A DNA stretch of 64,000 nt from IMG/VR virus record IMGVR_UViG_3300046522_000297, positions 50,008-114,007 of that record; one strand, 5' to 3'. Shown here piece by piece: positions 55,463 through 64,000 of the stretch. Origin of the DNA: a virus. Numbering within the stretch: the first letter of the stretch is position 1; every line of letters begins with the position of its first letter. The position numbers and the translations under genes are program-made. The notes beneath the pieces were generated by a model that was not told the DNA's origin, did no database searches, and saw only the letters and a list, made by a program, of their open reading frames with translations.

Positions 55463-55963
55463 TCAATCCCCGTTCAGTTTCAAGTCCAACTGAGGGAATG
55501 GTATAGCTACTTGGGCTTTTGCCCCAGCTTTCGTCAGGATACGAAGATATATTGCCACCGATTCTGAACCGGTATCTAGGCCTAGGATAGTCACTGCGTC
55601 TAACTGACTAGCAACGTCTGTGCCGATGTTTAGGATACGTTTTACCTGGCTTTCAGCAGATCGTATCTCTGTTACAAGATCGGCCATGAACACGGAATCA
55701 TCTTCGGTAATGTTAGCGTTTACTGTAAGTGTAGAGAAATTAGTCCCTTGGTTAGGGGATAAAACGTTAGATCCCAGACTAGTAAAAAGAATTTTTACAA
55801 ACATCTGGGCAACTTTCTGGATCCCTGTCACTTTCCTAGGAGTATCGTCTATATCGAAATCCAGTAACCCCTCTGGGAACCCATCTCCGTACTTTATAAG
55901 TAACAGATCGTTTAGGCCGCCCTGAGCCAGGTTAGTGGAAATGCCTAATCTAGTACTGCTCAC
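55463..55963 (-). CDS. Baseplate wedge protein, gp25-like, 166 aa
   Basis: Immediately upstream in transcription of the J-like gene, the usual place of gp25/W proteins. GIQKVAQMFVKILFTSLGSNVLSP..GTNF matches the gp25 pattern of an early helix and a loop near a G-T; the catalytic-looking residues of lysozyme-like gp25 are not required in phages. Fair confidence. Confidence 0.68.
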   Translation of the reverse strand: MSSTRLGISTNLAQGGLNDLLLIKYGDGFPEGLLDFDIDDTPRKVTGIQKVAQMFVKILFTSLGSNVLSPNQGTNFSTLTVNANITEDDSVFMADLVTEIRSAESQVKRILNIGTDVASQLDAVTILGLDTGSESVAIYLRILTKAGAKAQVAIPFPQLDLKLNGD

Positions 55964-56361
55964 GGTGCGTCTCCCTCTACGTAAATTCCTCCAAGCATAC
56001 TAACCCAGAAGACTTTCATGTTGGCATAATAATCACTTTCACGGTTAGCTTCTGCTGAAGCGTCCGTATAGTAATCACTTTTCCTTTTACTTGAGATATC
56101 AAATTCTCTAATCAGTGCTGCCATTTGGTGAACATTCTCAATAGCAGCACCGTTCTCATAACTGGCTGAATCATCAGCTCGTATGTAGGTCATGCGGTGA
56201 AGCTCCGAGTAATCCAGCACGTCTATGACGTTGCTGAAGTCTGGAGGTTCCACGCTTCCGGTATCGTCTTTCAGATACTTGTATAGGTCATTGTAGAACT
56301 CCGCCAATTTGTCATTGGCGGTTTCTGCTTGTCCCAGTGCGCTGTTGGAATCTAACGGCAT
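55960..56361 (-). CDS. Unknown baseplate-region protein, 133 aa
   Basis: Acidic, helical, no family recognised. Coupled by overlaps to the sigma factor before it and the gp25-like gene after it. Confidence 0.68.
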   Translation of the reverse strand: MPLDSNSALGQAETANDKLAEFYNDLYKYLKDDTGSVEPPDFSNVIDVLDYSELHRMTYIRADDSASYENGAAIENVHQMAALIREFDISSKRKSDYYTDASAEANRESDYYANMKVFWVSMLGGIYVEGDAP

Positions 56362-57086
56362 TAATACATCCCGCTTTCGGATTTGATACGCATAATCTTT
56401 TTCTCAAGGTTCTTCTTGAGGTAGTTAAGCCTATTAACATTGACACCCATCTTCTCGGCAAGAGCAGTTGAGCTAATGAGTTTAACATTGTCCAGGATAA
56501 TCTTTTCCTCGGGGGTCAGTTGGCTCATCAGGTGTTCCATTAGGATTGCACCTTCGTTAAACTGCGTGTACTCACCAGGTTTTTCACTGCTACTCTCAAT
56601 AAGGTCATTATATAGAGAGTTCTTGAACTTCACGGTCTGAGGCTTGGACCATCCAAGTTTCTTAGCCAGTTCTTCATCCGTAGGGTCACGGTTGAGTTCA
56701 TCTCTAAGGGAGGTGATAGAGTGGTTATACTCGTGGAACTTAAGCTGCAGGTTCTCAGGGAGACGGACTGCGTTCTGGTACTTATAGTTCATACGGCGAA
56801 CCTTCTGCAGATAGTTACTTACGTGAGTAGCCAGTGCAGATCCCTTAGAAGGATCGTAGGTTTGAATCGCCTTGATGGTCCATTTTTTAGCTTCAGCGGT
56901 CAGGGCTGCGCTAGGTAGACTGCCGCTGGCACGCTTTACTTCTGCACGGATGACAGGCATTAGGGATTCCATAAGGACCCCTAGATGCCTCTTGTCACCG
57001 GTGCTTCTCCAGCTCTCATACGCTTGTTGGTCTTTGTTTCTAAGTTCATTGAAGTATTGAGCTGTTGTTAAATTCGAATCGGTCAT
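56361..57086 (-). CDS. Phage RNA polymerase sigma factor, 241 aa
   Basis: Sigma-70-family layout without region 1.1. Region 2-like stretch AIQTYDPSKGSALATHVSNYLQKVRRMNYKYQNAVRLPENL is about residues 72-112, where the aromatic/basic residues contact the -10. Region 3 RDELNRDPTDEELAKKLG is at about 129-146; region 4 with SSTALAEKMGVNVNRLNYLKKNL near the end lacks an obvious strong -35 helix. Such sigma factors can read -10-only promoters. It stands inside the baseplate operon, so it is made late. Confidence 0.82.
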   Translation of the reverse strand: MTDSNLTTAQYFNELRNKDQQAYESWRSTGDKRHLGVLMESLMPVIRAEVKRASGSLPSAALTAEAKKWTIKAIQTYDPSKGSALATHVSNYLQKVRRMNYKYQNAVRLPENLQLKFHEYNHSITSLRDELNRDPTDEELAKKLGWSKPQTVKFKNSLYNDLIESSSEKPGEYTQFNEGAILMEHLMSQLTPEEKIILDNVKLISSTALAEKMGVNVNRLNYLKKNLEKKIMRIKSESGMY

Positions 57087-57280
57087 TTGTACACGCTGTA
57101 GTTAGAGTAGATCGTACTTACGTAACCAACTATATAAGCCTGAAGCTTATTGCTGAACTGTTGGTTTACGAAGCAATCTTTTGCAATAGAGGTTTCTGAA
57201 AGAAGGTTATTCTCTATTATAGCCGAAGGGATATTCGACCCCCTCGGCAATCCTGAATCAACTTTAATAGTATCACTCAT
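57083..57280 (-). CDS. Unknown protein, 65 aa
   Basis: Small, Ser/Asn/Ile-rich protein between the hub gene and the sigma factor, overlapping the latter by ATGA. No motif. Possibly a baseplate accessory. Confidence 0.65.
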   Translation of the reverse strand: MSDTIKVDSGLPRGSNIPSAIIENNLLSETSIAKDCFVNQQFSNKLQAYIVGYVSTIYSNYSVYK

Positions 57281-57283
57281 ATA

Positions 57284-60200
57284 TCAATTTCCGTTAACTA
57301 AAGAACTAATTTCACCATAATCCAGGAACATACTTGCGCCTGGCTCCAAGGTCATGTCGGTGACTGCTACCTTGTTCTGGTACGTTACCGAAGTGCCGTT
57401 ATAGTTCTGTTCGATCAGGTCTATAAACTTCAGACCAAACTTGGATTCAATGCTCTTCTTACCCTCAATCTGCCTTGCTACCAGTCTTAAGTTACCGACA
57501 CCAGTTAGGTTAGGGTTACCCTCGCCGCCGTTCTTAGGTGATCTATCCGAGTGAGACGATCCTTCAGTCCAGTTACCGTTATGTCTAGCCACTGGTGAAA
57601 TTTGACCCGTCTCAAAGTTATAGATCAACCCGGGGTCAGCGCTGCTTACACCTAGAACACTTCTGTAGAACTTGTCTGCGATCTCCTTAGCTCTAGGGTT
57701 ATTGATAATGCCCTGTTGAATACTAGTGATATCGCCAGTGTTACTATCATAGGCCGGGTCAGGCGTAATCCCTAGAAGCGATGCTTTATCTAACGAGGTA
57801 TCTCCGCTGATAGCAGTAGCTGCGTCAGTAGCAGTATCCCCACCGCTGGTCAAACTAGAATCTCTTTCCACGTTCACCAGAGACAGTGCAGTCTTAAGCC
57901 ATGGGTGAATAGGCTGCATGTAATAGTTACTTAGCTCAGTATAGGTAGAAGCTGCCACAAATCCAATCGTAGTTCCTATACCACGTGCACTGATAGAGTG
58001 GGTCACACTAGCACACATTGCATGGAAGCAAGGGTGATTAGGGCTACCGTCAATGATATCCATCGGGTATCCAGGAACGACATATGGATTGAACAGGCCG
58101 TACACAGAACCGTTTCTACTACTTGCAACAGCCTTGGCGTACTCATAGTCCGCAGTAGCGAACAGGAGACGTTCATAAGCCATGATGTTACTCTTGATAG
58201 AGTACGGATCTAGAGTATCTTTACTATGATCTCGACTTACCGTAACGTTACCACTATCATCTACTAAGCTACTATACCCATACTTCTGGATCCATGCATA
58301 ATGGAGATCTAACAAATTCTTAGCCTCTACAGATCCCTTTTCCGGGAATTCGGCATCACTGCTGGATGCACGGTTATCGTCCTGGTCCTTTACGAAGTGC
58401 GACAGCCAATTGGGCATAGCGATCTTACGGTGGGTAATCCCTCTTCCCATCTCGTATTTACCCGGGATATTAAAGCTACTACCCGTAGTATCTCTAAGAG
58501 TCGGTTCATTGGAGTTATCCGCAGCCCCAAGCACTTTTCTACCCAAGGCAATTGACTCTCTAATACTTTGGGGAGCCCGGTAATTCATACCCATCAGGTT
58601 AGGATTATCTGCCGCCTGACTCGCTGCGGTCCCTACTGCTGTAATACGGGTCGGAACATCGTTCTCGTTCTGGCTTACGTCAACCGTGTGGAACATGTTC
58701 GGAAGAATCACATTGCAAATAGGTGAGTAATAGAACGGGATCTGTGGCTTAATGATGGTTTCCACCGCCATCTTGTCCACCTTGGCCCACGACTCAGGAG
58801 TGTCAGGGTCGGCATCAACTGTAGGGTCAATAGGCACTTCACTGGGGCTGGATAGAGTCAACATTTCGTACTCGATCCCATAGTAGAAGTTAGCAAATAG
58901 ATCATAAAAGTTAGCCAGTTCCCCGCTGAAACCTAAAGAAGACTTGAGGCTATTAACCACGAGTTGAGTCTGTACTGCACTCTGAATACCTACACGGAAT
59001 GCAGGGGGCAACATAACATCATTCTTGTTAAGTTCAGGCCTTGAGCTATCGTTACAATATGGGACTCTGCCTGCATCAATCTGATCTTCTAAGACCGGGT
59101 GACCACTGAGTCTATCGAAGAATCGGATACCATCCTCCATCAGTGGGACGAACATCTTGTTGAAGATAACGTTTAGCTTCTCATCAGCATAGACTTCCAT
59201 CTTCACCTGATTCCACATATTCATAATGGTAGTAGGCATACCGACCATACGCTTCTTAAGTGCCTCGAAACGTTTATCAAGCATGGCGGGATCCGCAGCT
59301 AGCACATTACTGTTTGACGGTGAAATTAGGTCTTTGGAATCACTCTGGACTCCAGTAATTCCCTGCAGCGCCCTAGCCAGCGAGTATTCACTGTTGAAAT
59401 TGTTGATCTGAACAGATGCCTGATCCGGGTTGTTATCAGTAAGGTTCGCCCCTTGAATAGCGTGGGCAGCACCGCCTCCGCTCCATTCGAACGTAAGCTG
59501 TCTCAGAAGTGCATTCTTGTGAACGCATTCAAACGAGATACTAGCCCCACCTTCCGCTTGGCTGTAGCGGTAGTTGCAAGCAATTATGTGGCCCCAGAAT
59601 AGAAGACGGGATCCTCCGGTGACTCTATCATCGTAGAATACATGGACCTTAGGTTGATAGCCACGGATGATATCCATAAGTCCTGAATTCGGAGGAACTT
59701 GTATAGATGCACCTGGGAGTTGACCTATGCTTTGGCTGATACTAATGCTTTCAAACGGGACTTGGACGCCCTCGATATAAAGGCTAACGTTCTGAACCAG
59801 CACGTCCGTCGAATCGTCCTCAGCAGATACCGAAATTCCTTCCTCAATTCCCTTAATAGAGATGGTCTTAGCGTATGGACTAACACTAGGGGCAGAAGCT
59901 TCGACTGTCGCTGTAGATGGCAGAGGGGTGGCGGTGTCAGCAGCTACGGCTTTAGCCTTGTCTGCCATTGCTTTCTCTATAACGCTAGAGTTGATCTGGC
60001 TTATCGTATTGTTCAGATAACTATTCGTCGTGCTGTATGCAGCAGAAATACTGGAGTCTGCAACACGGCTAGTGTCCACGAGCTTAGCCACTCCTACGTT
60101 AGTAACGTCTGAGTACAGGGCTGAGTTTGTTTTATTGATGATCTGGCTGTACGAATCAACGCCTGATGAGATAGACTCTTTAGTATATCGTTGAATATCA

Positions 60201-60535
60201 AACAGAGTGTTATCAGAGCCCGGAAGGCTCGACATTACGTTGGAGTCTATACCACTCATAACCTGAGTAGCATATGAAGAATACACTCCAGTATTAGAAG
60301 GGTCTACTCCACATGCGTAGTCTCTCATGCTCAGAATAGGCGCATAGAGTCCGTTACCGGAATCACCAGTGCTCTTAAGCAGGCTATTCTTGGCTACATC
60401 TGAAGTGTTTTTCAGTAGATTTGGTACTGAAGTCCCAGCAGTGGCTAGGGTTGTTACGGTCATTTTCGACAGCGCCGAGTTGTTAGACATGACGCTGCCG
60501 GTGATTTTATCTGAGAGGATGTTAAGAAGTGACAT
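57284..60535 (-). CDS. Baseplate hub-like protein, 1083 aa
   Basis: Residues 235-330 carry VSLYIEGVQVPFESISISQSIGQLPGASIQVPPN and LLFWGHIIACNYRYS, the pattern of hub proteins of the gpD/gp27 type, which form the tube-like ring around the spike. Residues 1-230 are Ser/Ala/Thr-rich; the long C-terminal part includes DUF-like beta domains. Much larger than gp27, as in jumbo myoviruses. It probably bridges tube and spike. Confidence 0.78.
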   Translation of the reverse strand: MSLLNILSDKITGSVMSNNSALSKMTVTTLATAGTSVPNLLKNTSDVAKNSLLKSTGDSGNGLYAPILSMRDYACGVDPSNTGVYSSYATQVMSGIDSNVMSSLPGSDNTLFDIQRYTKESISSGVDSYSQIINKTNSALYSDVTNVGVAKLVDTSRVADSSISAAYSTTNSYLNNTISQINSSVIEKAMADKAKAVAADTATPLPSTATVEASAPSVSPYAKTISIKGIEEGISVSAEDDSTDVLVQNVSLYIEGVQVPFESISISQSIGQLPGASIQVPPNSGLMDIIRGYQPKVHVFYDDRVTGGSRLLFWGHIIACNYRYSQAEGGASISFECVHKNALLRQLTFEWSGGGAAHAIQGANLTDNNPDQASVQINNFNSEYSLARALQGITGVQSDSKDLISPSNSNVLAADPAMLDKRFEALKKRMVGMPTTIMNMWNQVKMEVYADEKLNVIFNKMFVPLMEDGIRFFDRLSGHPVLEDQIDAGRVPYCNDSSRPELNKNDVMLPPAFRVGIQSAVQTQLVVNSLKSSLGFSGELANFYDLFANFYYGIEYEMLTLSSPSEVPIDPTVDADPDTPESWAKVDKMAVETIIKPQIPFYYSPICNVILPNMFHTVDVSQNENDVPTRITAVGTAASQAADNPNLMGMNYRAPQSIRESIALGRKVLGAADNSNEPTLRDTTGSSFNIPGKYEMGRGITHRKIAMPNWLSHFVKDQDDNRASSSDAEFPEKGSVEAKNLLDLHYAWIQKYGYSSLVDDSGNVTVSRDHSKDTLDPYSIKSNIMAYERLLFATADYEYAKAVASSRNGSVYGLFNPYVVPGYPMDIIDGSPNHPCFHAMCASVTHSISARGIGTTIGFVAASTYTELSNYYMQPIHPWLKTALSLVNVERDSSLTSGGDTATDAATAISGDTSLDKASLLGITPDPAYDSNTGDITSIQQGIINNPRAKEIADKFYRSVLGVSSADPGLIYNFETGQISPVARHNGNWTEGSSHSDRSPKNGGEGNPNLTGVGNLRLVARQIEGKKSIESKFGLKFIDLIEQNYNGTSVTYQNKVAVTDMTLEPGASMFLDYGEISSLVNGN

Positions 60536-61379
60536 TGGAATATAGACAGTATAGAGCCAGCATGTAAAGAGCTTTCTCTAATGGATCCTTGATGGAGTCT
60601 ATATATCCTCTATAATCCTCAGGTATCATTCGTAGCTCATTTACATATTCGCTAATTAATTGTAATCTATTTTCAGTTAACAAGCTAGTTAGCAAAAGAC
60701 TACGTATCGGTAAAGGTTCAGAAGGTAAAGCCTTCATACCAAGTACTGAGCCTGAGAAAGTTCTTGCAAGCCACACTACGAACGGGAATGTGCTGAATTC
60801 CACGCATCTCACTATGATGGGATCTTGAGAAGTAGGAGTAGGGATCACAGTAAGGACACCGTTATCCAATTTATAATCAATGCCTTCGGTCAATAGCTGT
60901 CCGTTGGAATAAACGTAGGCTTTGTCATAAGTACCATTCTCAGTAGACAGCGTATATTCAGAGACTTCTTCTTTAGTAGTGATAATCTCAGAATTTACCA
61001 GGAACTCGGGTACTACCTTAATTAAGTCATTCACCTTTGGAGGAGTCTGACCCGGGTGGCTTGCTGAATAGCATTTAACGCAAATTCCACCCTTGCTAAT
61101 ACAAGAGCTGGTATGTCTGGTTGCAATCTCATAAATGCCCTGACTTAGAAGATACTCAATCCTATCTCGGGTAAGAGCTTCATCCGTAGCCAATTCGATA
61201 ATACCCTCTGACTCAAACGTAAGGGTTTCGTATCTGCCGAGAGTAGTTCCGCAGTCATTCTCCACGATAGGTAAATTAGGATTGAAAATGCTCAACCCTA
61301 AGTTCACCATATCTGGATTATCAGCGGGAATTTCATCGAACAGATTTTCAAATAGTAATAGTGCTGAATATGTTCTCAC
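60522..61379 (-). CDS. Tail/baseplate protein with Cys cluster, 285 aa
   Basis: Residues about 92-106 contain SSCISKGGICVKCYS, which may bind metal. Helical and beta mixed; C-terminal helix (ISEYVNELRMIPEDYR). Overlaps the hub gene at one end by 14 bases and 61376 by ATGA at the other. Not recognised; role inferred from place. Confidence 0.72.
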   Translation of the reverse strand: MRTYSALLLFENLFDEIPADNPDMVNLGLSIFNPNLPIVENDCGTTLGRYETLTFESEGIIELATDEALTRDRIEYLLSQGIYEIATRHTSSCISKGGICVKCYSASHPGQTPPKVNDLIKVVPEFLVNSEIITTKEEVSEYTLSTENGTYDKAYVYSNGQLLTEGIDYKLDNGVLTVIPTPTSQDPIIVRCVEFSTFPFVVWLARTFSGSVLGMKALPSEPLPIRSLLLTSLLTENRLQLISEYVNELRMIPEDYRGYIDSIKDPLEKALYMLALYCLYSNVTS

Positions 61380-62842
61380 AGCTTAGCCCCTGTTTCTGCA
61401 GTATGTCTCTGTCCTGAATTTAATAACGCTAATTTACCAGCCACCCTAGCAGAGGTATTAAGTCTAGGCTTATTCCCTGTTATAAACTTAGATGTTATAG
61501 GTAACCTACCTGAATTAAATAGTTCTTTTAGGGATGATGATATAGTCTTAGGTGATGCACTAATAACCCCCGCAGCGTTCTTGAGAGAAGATATTGTGTA
61601 AGCGATTTCTCTATCAAATCCAGTAACCTGATTACTAATACTGTGAATCGTATTATTAACTAGATTGACAACGCCGATAGCCTGATTACTTACGTTTCTC
61701 ACATCTCTAAGAATGTTTCTAACCGGATTAGTAAAAGAACTAATAACAGAAGATACATCGGCCCCAGCAGTTTTAATAAGCTTTGTTAATGAACTCAGAA
61801 CTCCATATATGGGGCTAAAAAGGCTAGCACGTACACCGCTAAGATTAGAGTTAAGTCCAGAGAACAAGCTATTAGCAGAGGTAATAAAACCGGTCCCACT
61901 GGTCCCAACTCCATCAACGGACGCACCCGACTGTGAAACGTGGGTAGGACCACTGCTTAGGCTAGTAAGTGATGTAGCATAATCCTTTACCGAAGATAAG
62001 GGGTTGGCGATAACGTTTTGTAGATCTTGTACTTTGTCTTGAAGGCTTTTCAGTTTGATACTGTTTTGTCCAGCCTTAGTTAAGAATCCACTAGCCTTAC
62101 TCCAGTTAATGACGGGGTCATTGGTCAACGGCTTATTCGGAACTGTAACCGGTTTAGGAGTAATCTGTTTAGCCAGGAAGCTAAACTGGAACGGGATGTC
62201 CACATCACGGGAAGAGTTTTGGCTCCAACCCATTCTGGTTACAGTGCCGTCGATGATCATATTAGGTAAAACGATCCTGACAAGCTCATAATTTCTAGCA
62301 AGTTCAGTACCTCGTAGAACGTGGGAATACATCTCCAGCCATTCTACAAACCAGTTGTTATCAACGCTATCTATTAGAATGCCACTGAAGTTGAACATGA
62401 TAGGTTGTCTACCGAAATAATACGTAACCTCAGCGTCGCCGAATACCTCTACAACTTGGAGCTTTTCCTCTAAGTTACAGTTCAAATCCGTAAGCAGGAA
62501 GGAAGCATAGCCCGACCCAGTAACCGCGTCTTTTAGAACACCACTGTTTGATGAACCCAGACTGGTAGGGGTAGCGCTGCCGTGGCTGGAAGTGCCATTC
62601 CTGTTAAGGCTTCTAGCGGTATCTGTGGTTAGGATTTTTATAAACGCACGTTCTCCTCGGTCCCCTCCGCCGTCTAGATAATTAACACTTCTACTACGGG
62701 TAGTAAACAGTCTCTCAGATTGAGTGATAGCACCACTAGTAGAATTAGCGCTGGAAGCCTTGTTAGCCAGATCCGTCATCTGGGAGTTGAACGGAGCTGA
62801 CAACGTTGCAAGTTCGAGACCTGTTTGTTTGCTGTTAGCCAT
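61376..62842 (-). CDS. Tail structural protein, 488 aa
   Basis: Central domain with LLTDLNCNLEEKLQVVEVFGDAEVTYYFGRQPIMFNFSGIL and WFVEWLEMYSHVLRGTELARNYELVRIVLPN, the pattern of baseplate/tail proteins next to tape-measure genes in large phages. The C-terminal 200 residues are Ser/Val/Asn-rich, low-complexity and helical. Overlaps 60522 and 62842. Confidence 0.74.
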   Translation of the reverse strand: MANSKQTGLELATLSAPFNSQMTDLANKASSANSTSGAITQSERLFTTRSRSVNYLDGGGDRGERAFIKILTTDTARSLNRNGTSSHGSATPTSLGSSNSGVLKDAVTGSGYASFLLTDLNCNLEEKLQVVEVFGDAEVTYYFGRQPIMFNFSGILIDSVDNNWFVEWLEMYSHVLRGTELARNYELVRIVLPNMIIDGTVTRMGWSQNSSRDVDIPFQFSFLAKQITPKPVTVPNKPLTNDPVINWSKASGFLTKAGQNSIKLKSLQDKVQDLQNVIANPLSSVKDYATSLTSLSSGPTHVSQSGASVDGVGTSGTGFITSANSLFSGLNSNLSGVRASLFSPIYGVLSSLTKLIKTAGADVSSVISSFTNPVRNILRDVRNVSNQAIGVVNLVNNTIHSISNQVTGFDREIAYTISSLKNAAGVISASPKTISSSLKELFNSGRLPITSKFITGNKPRLNTSARVAGKLALLNSGQRHTAETGAKL

Positions 62843-63069
62843 TAATCCACCTGAAATTCGATCAGCTGAAGGACTGCGCCCTCAGTGATAATCTGTCTTT
62901 GACCAGTGATCCCGCCTAGCTGCGGAGGGATATAGTCTACCCCTTTGGAAGTAAACCGGATGGCCTCCAGAGAGGCCTTGATCTGATTCGTATAAACTTC
63001 GTAAGGACTCATAGCTACAAGCTTAGGTAACAGCTTGGTTGATGAGTTGTTGTTTATAATCTTACTCAT
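62842..63069 (-). CDS. Small tail protein, 75 aa
   Basis: Short protein, KLVAMSPYEVYTNQI.ASLEAIRFT..G. Overlaps neighbours by one base on both sides. In place it resembles a small LysM- or gp53-like hub accessory, but no motif is present. Confidence 0.68.
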   Translation of the reverse strand: MSKIINNNSSTKLLPKLVAMSPYEVYTNQIKASLEAIRFTSKGVDYIPPQLGGITGQRQIITEGAVLQLIEFQVD

Positions 63070-64000
63070 TATTTCTTATTCCCTAGTCCGTTACCTAGAT
63101 CTTTTTGTTTGCTATCGTTGAACCATCTAAGTTTGGAGGCATCAGTAGGGTCAAATCCTTTACCGAAAATTCCCGGGGAAGATCCACTATTATTATTACC
63201 CTCAACACTACCAACGAACTTATCAACAGCTTTGGAGAATTTATCCACTGATTCTTTGTTATCTAGGGCATTGACCGTAGCCTGATACCCAGCAAAATCC
63301 AGATGACCAGATTTTAGCTTGTCAAGAAGATCCATTCTCATGCGAGTGTTCTCTTGGACATTGGCCGTTGCCCTCATCTTGTCGCCATAGTCCAGATGCT
63401 TCGTTTCGATAGCAGAACTATCATAAACTCCACCCCCGATGGTCTCACTGGCTTTTCTAAGAGCAGCGTCAGAACCCCCTTTGCCTTCAGAAACTTTCGT
63501 AGCACCGATAGACAACCCTACCAGCTTGTTGTCAGCAACGCTTCCGGCAGTTTTACGAATATACTCCAGCAGTTCGTAAGGATCCTTAATACCAGTCATC
63601 TCAGCCAGTCTCTGGAGATCCTTGTCAGTCTTGAGACGCTCTTTGATGTTGTAGTTGTCTAGAGTTTCCCCGTTAACAACTTTAGTAGCGACAGTGTAAG
63701 CCAGCCCAGCAGCTTGCAGGTTGGAGAACGCATCCTTACCTTTGAGTCCACCGATTCCCTGAAGAGTGTTTCTGAAATCTTTGGTCTTAGGCTGATCATC
63801 CTTTACAAAGGTTCCTACCGTAGCGTCCCACAGAGCATCGGTAACTTGTGAGAAGAAACCTTTATCACTGGAAGGATTACGGCTTACGTTAGAAAGATCC
63901 CTCTCGATGTTCTTGTAATTAGAAGTGTTAGAAAGGAAATCTCGTGTACCAGGAGTCCACATGTTACCCCGGGTAAGTCTATCGATAGCGCCTTGTCTAC
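63069..64000 (-). CDS. Tail protein, partial (5' end beyond window)
   Basis: An ATG at 63962 would give 297 aa, but the frame stays open to the window edge upstream (codons read RQGAIDRLTRGN before that Met), so the true start probably lies outside. Helical, charged, Asn/Lys/Gly-rich with LRWFNDSKQKDLGNGLGN at the C-terminus. Possibly the C-terminal end of a tape-measure or large tail protein. Confidence 0.7.
   Translation of the reverse strand, partial: RQGAIDRLTRGNMWTPGTRDFLSNTSNYKNIERDLSNVSRNPSSDKGFFSQVTDALWDATVGTFVKDDQPKTKDFRNTLQGIGGLKGKDAFSNLQAAGLAYTVATKVVNGETLDNYNIKERLKTDKDLQRLAEMTGIKDPYELLEYIRKTAGSVADNKLVGLSIGATKVSEGKGGSDAALRKASETIGGGVYDSSAIETKHLDYGDKMRATANVQENTRMRMDLLDKLKSGHLDFAGYQATVNALDNKESVDKFSKAVDKFVGSVEGNNNSGSSPGIFGKGFDPTDASKLRWFNDSKQKDLGNGLGNKK

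Overview
The window reads as part of a large tailed-phage genome, probably a jumbo or near-jumbo myovirus of a Gram-negative host. The evidence is dense, mostly unidirectional small genes, 13 tRNA or tRNA-like genes, a contractile-tail baseplate set (J-like wedge protein, gp25-like protein, hub-like protein), and a lysis cassette with a GH19 endolysin and an inner/outer membrane spanin pair. I see no chromosomal housekeeping operon, rRNA or integrase. The host genus cannot be fixed from the sequence.

Layout: positions 1-33.4 kb are on the + strand and hold early/middle metabolism and takeover functions. These include a Pth2-type peptidyl-tRNA hydrolase, tRNAs, a vWA protein, three HNH homing-type endonucleases, an AAA+ ATPase, a ThyX-like protein, Prs plus NadV (NAD+ salvage), a YqeY-like protein, a deoxynucleotidase, a dUTPase, a DHH phosphoesterase and many small unknown or membrane proteins. 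Positions 33.4-64 kb are entirely on the - strand and read late: spanins, endolysin and holin-like proteins, then a Gly-rich adhesin and five fibre/tailspike genes, then baseplate proteins with a sigma factor among them. The two arms converge on a bidirectional terminator at about 33.43-33.46 kb.

Three non-protein systems stand out. (1) Fourteen + strand promoters share TTGGTATAAG, an extended -10 box with no constant -35; most are followed at once by a hairpin that starts at or next to the expected transcript start. (2) There are several candidate structured RNAs: about 1.4 kb of gene-free, hairpin-dense sequence at 26.4-27.84 kb, a roughly 400-nt element at 6.08-6.48 kb closed by a 28-bp stem, and two smaller ones near 13.3 and 14.4 kb. 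The two large ones end in near-identical terminators. (3) Directly after the giant RNA lies an AT-rich gap (27.84-28.55 kb) with 16 exact copies of TGTCCA/TGGACA, which looks like an origin, centromere-like or operator array.

How it may fit together: the tRNAs, Pth2, the YqeY-like protein and the L7/L12-like protein suggest management of translation. Prs and NadV rebuild NAD+. ThyX-like, dUTPase and nucleotidase proteins adjust thymidine nucleotides. The sigma factor in the late arm is a candidate reader of the -10-only promoters or of late promoters not recognised here. Functions are inferred from recalled family motifs; no searches or folding were run.
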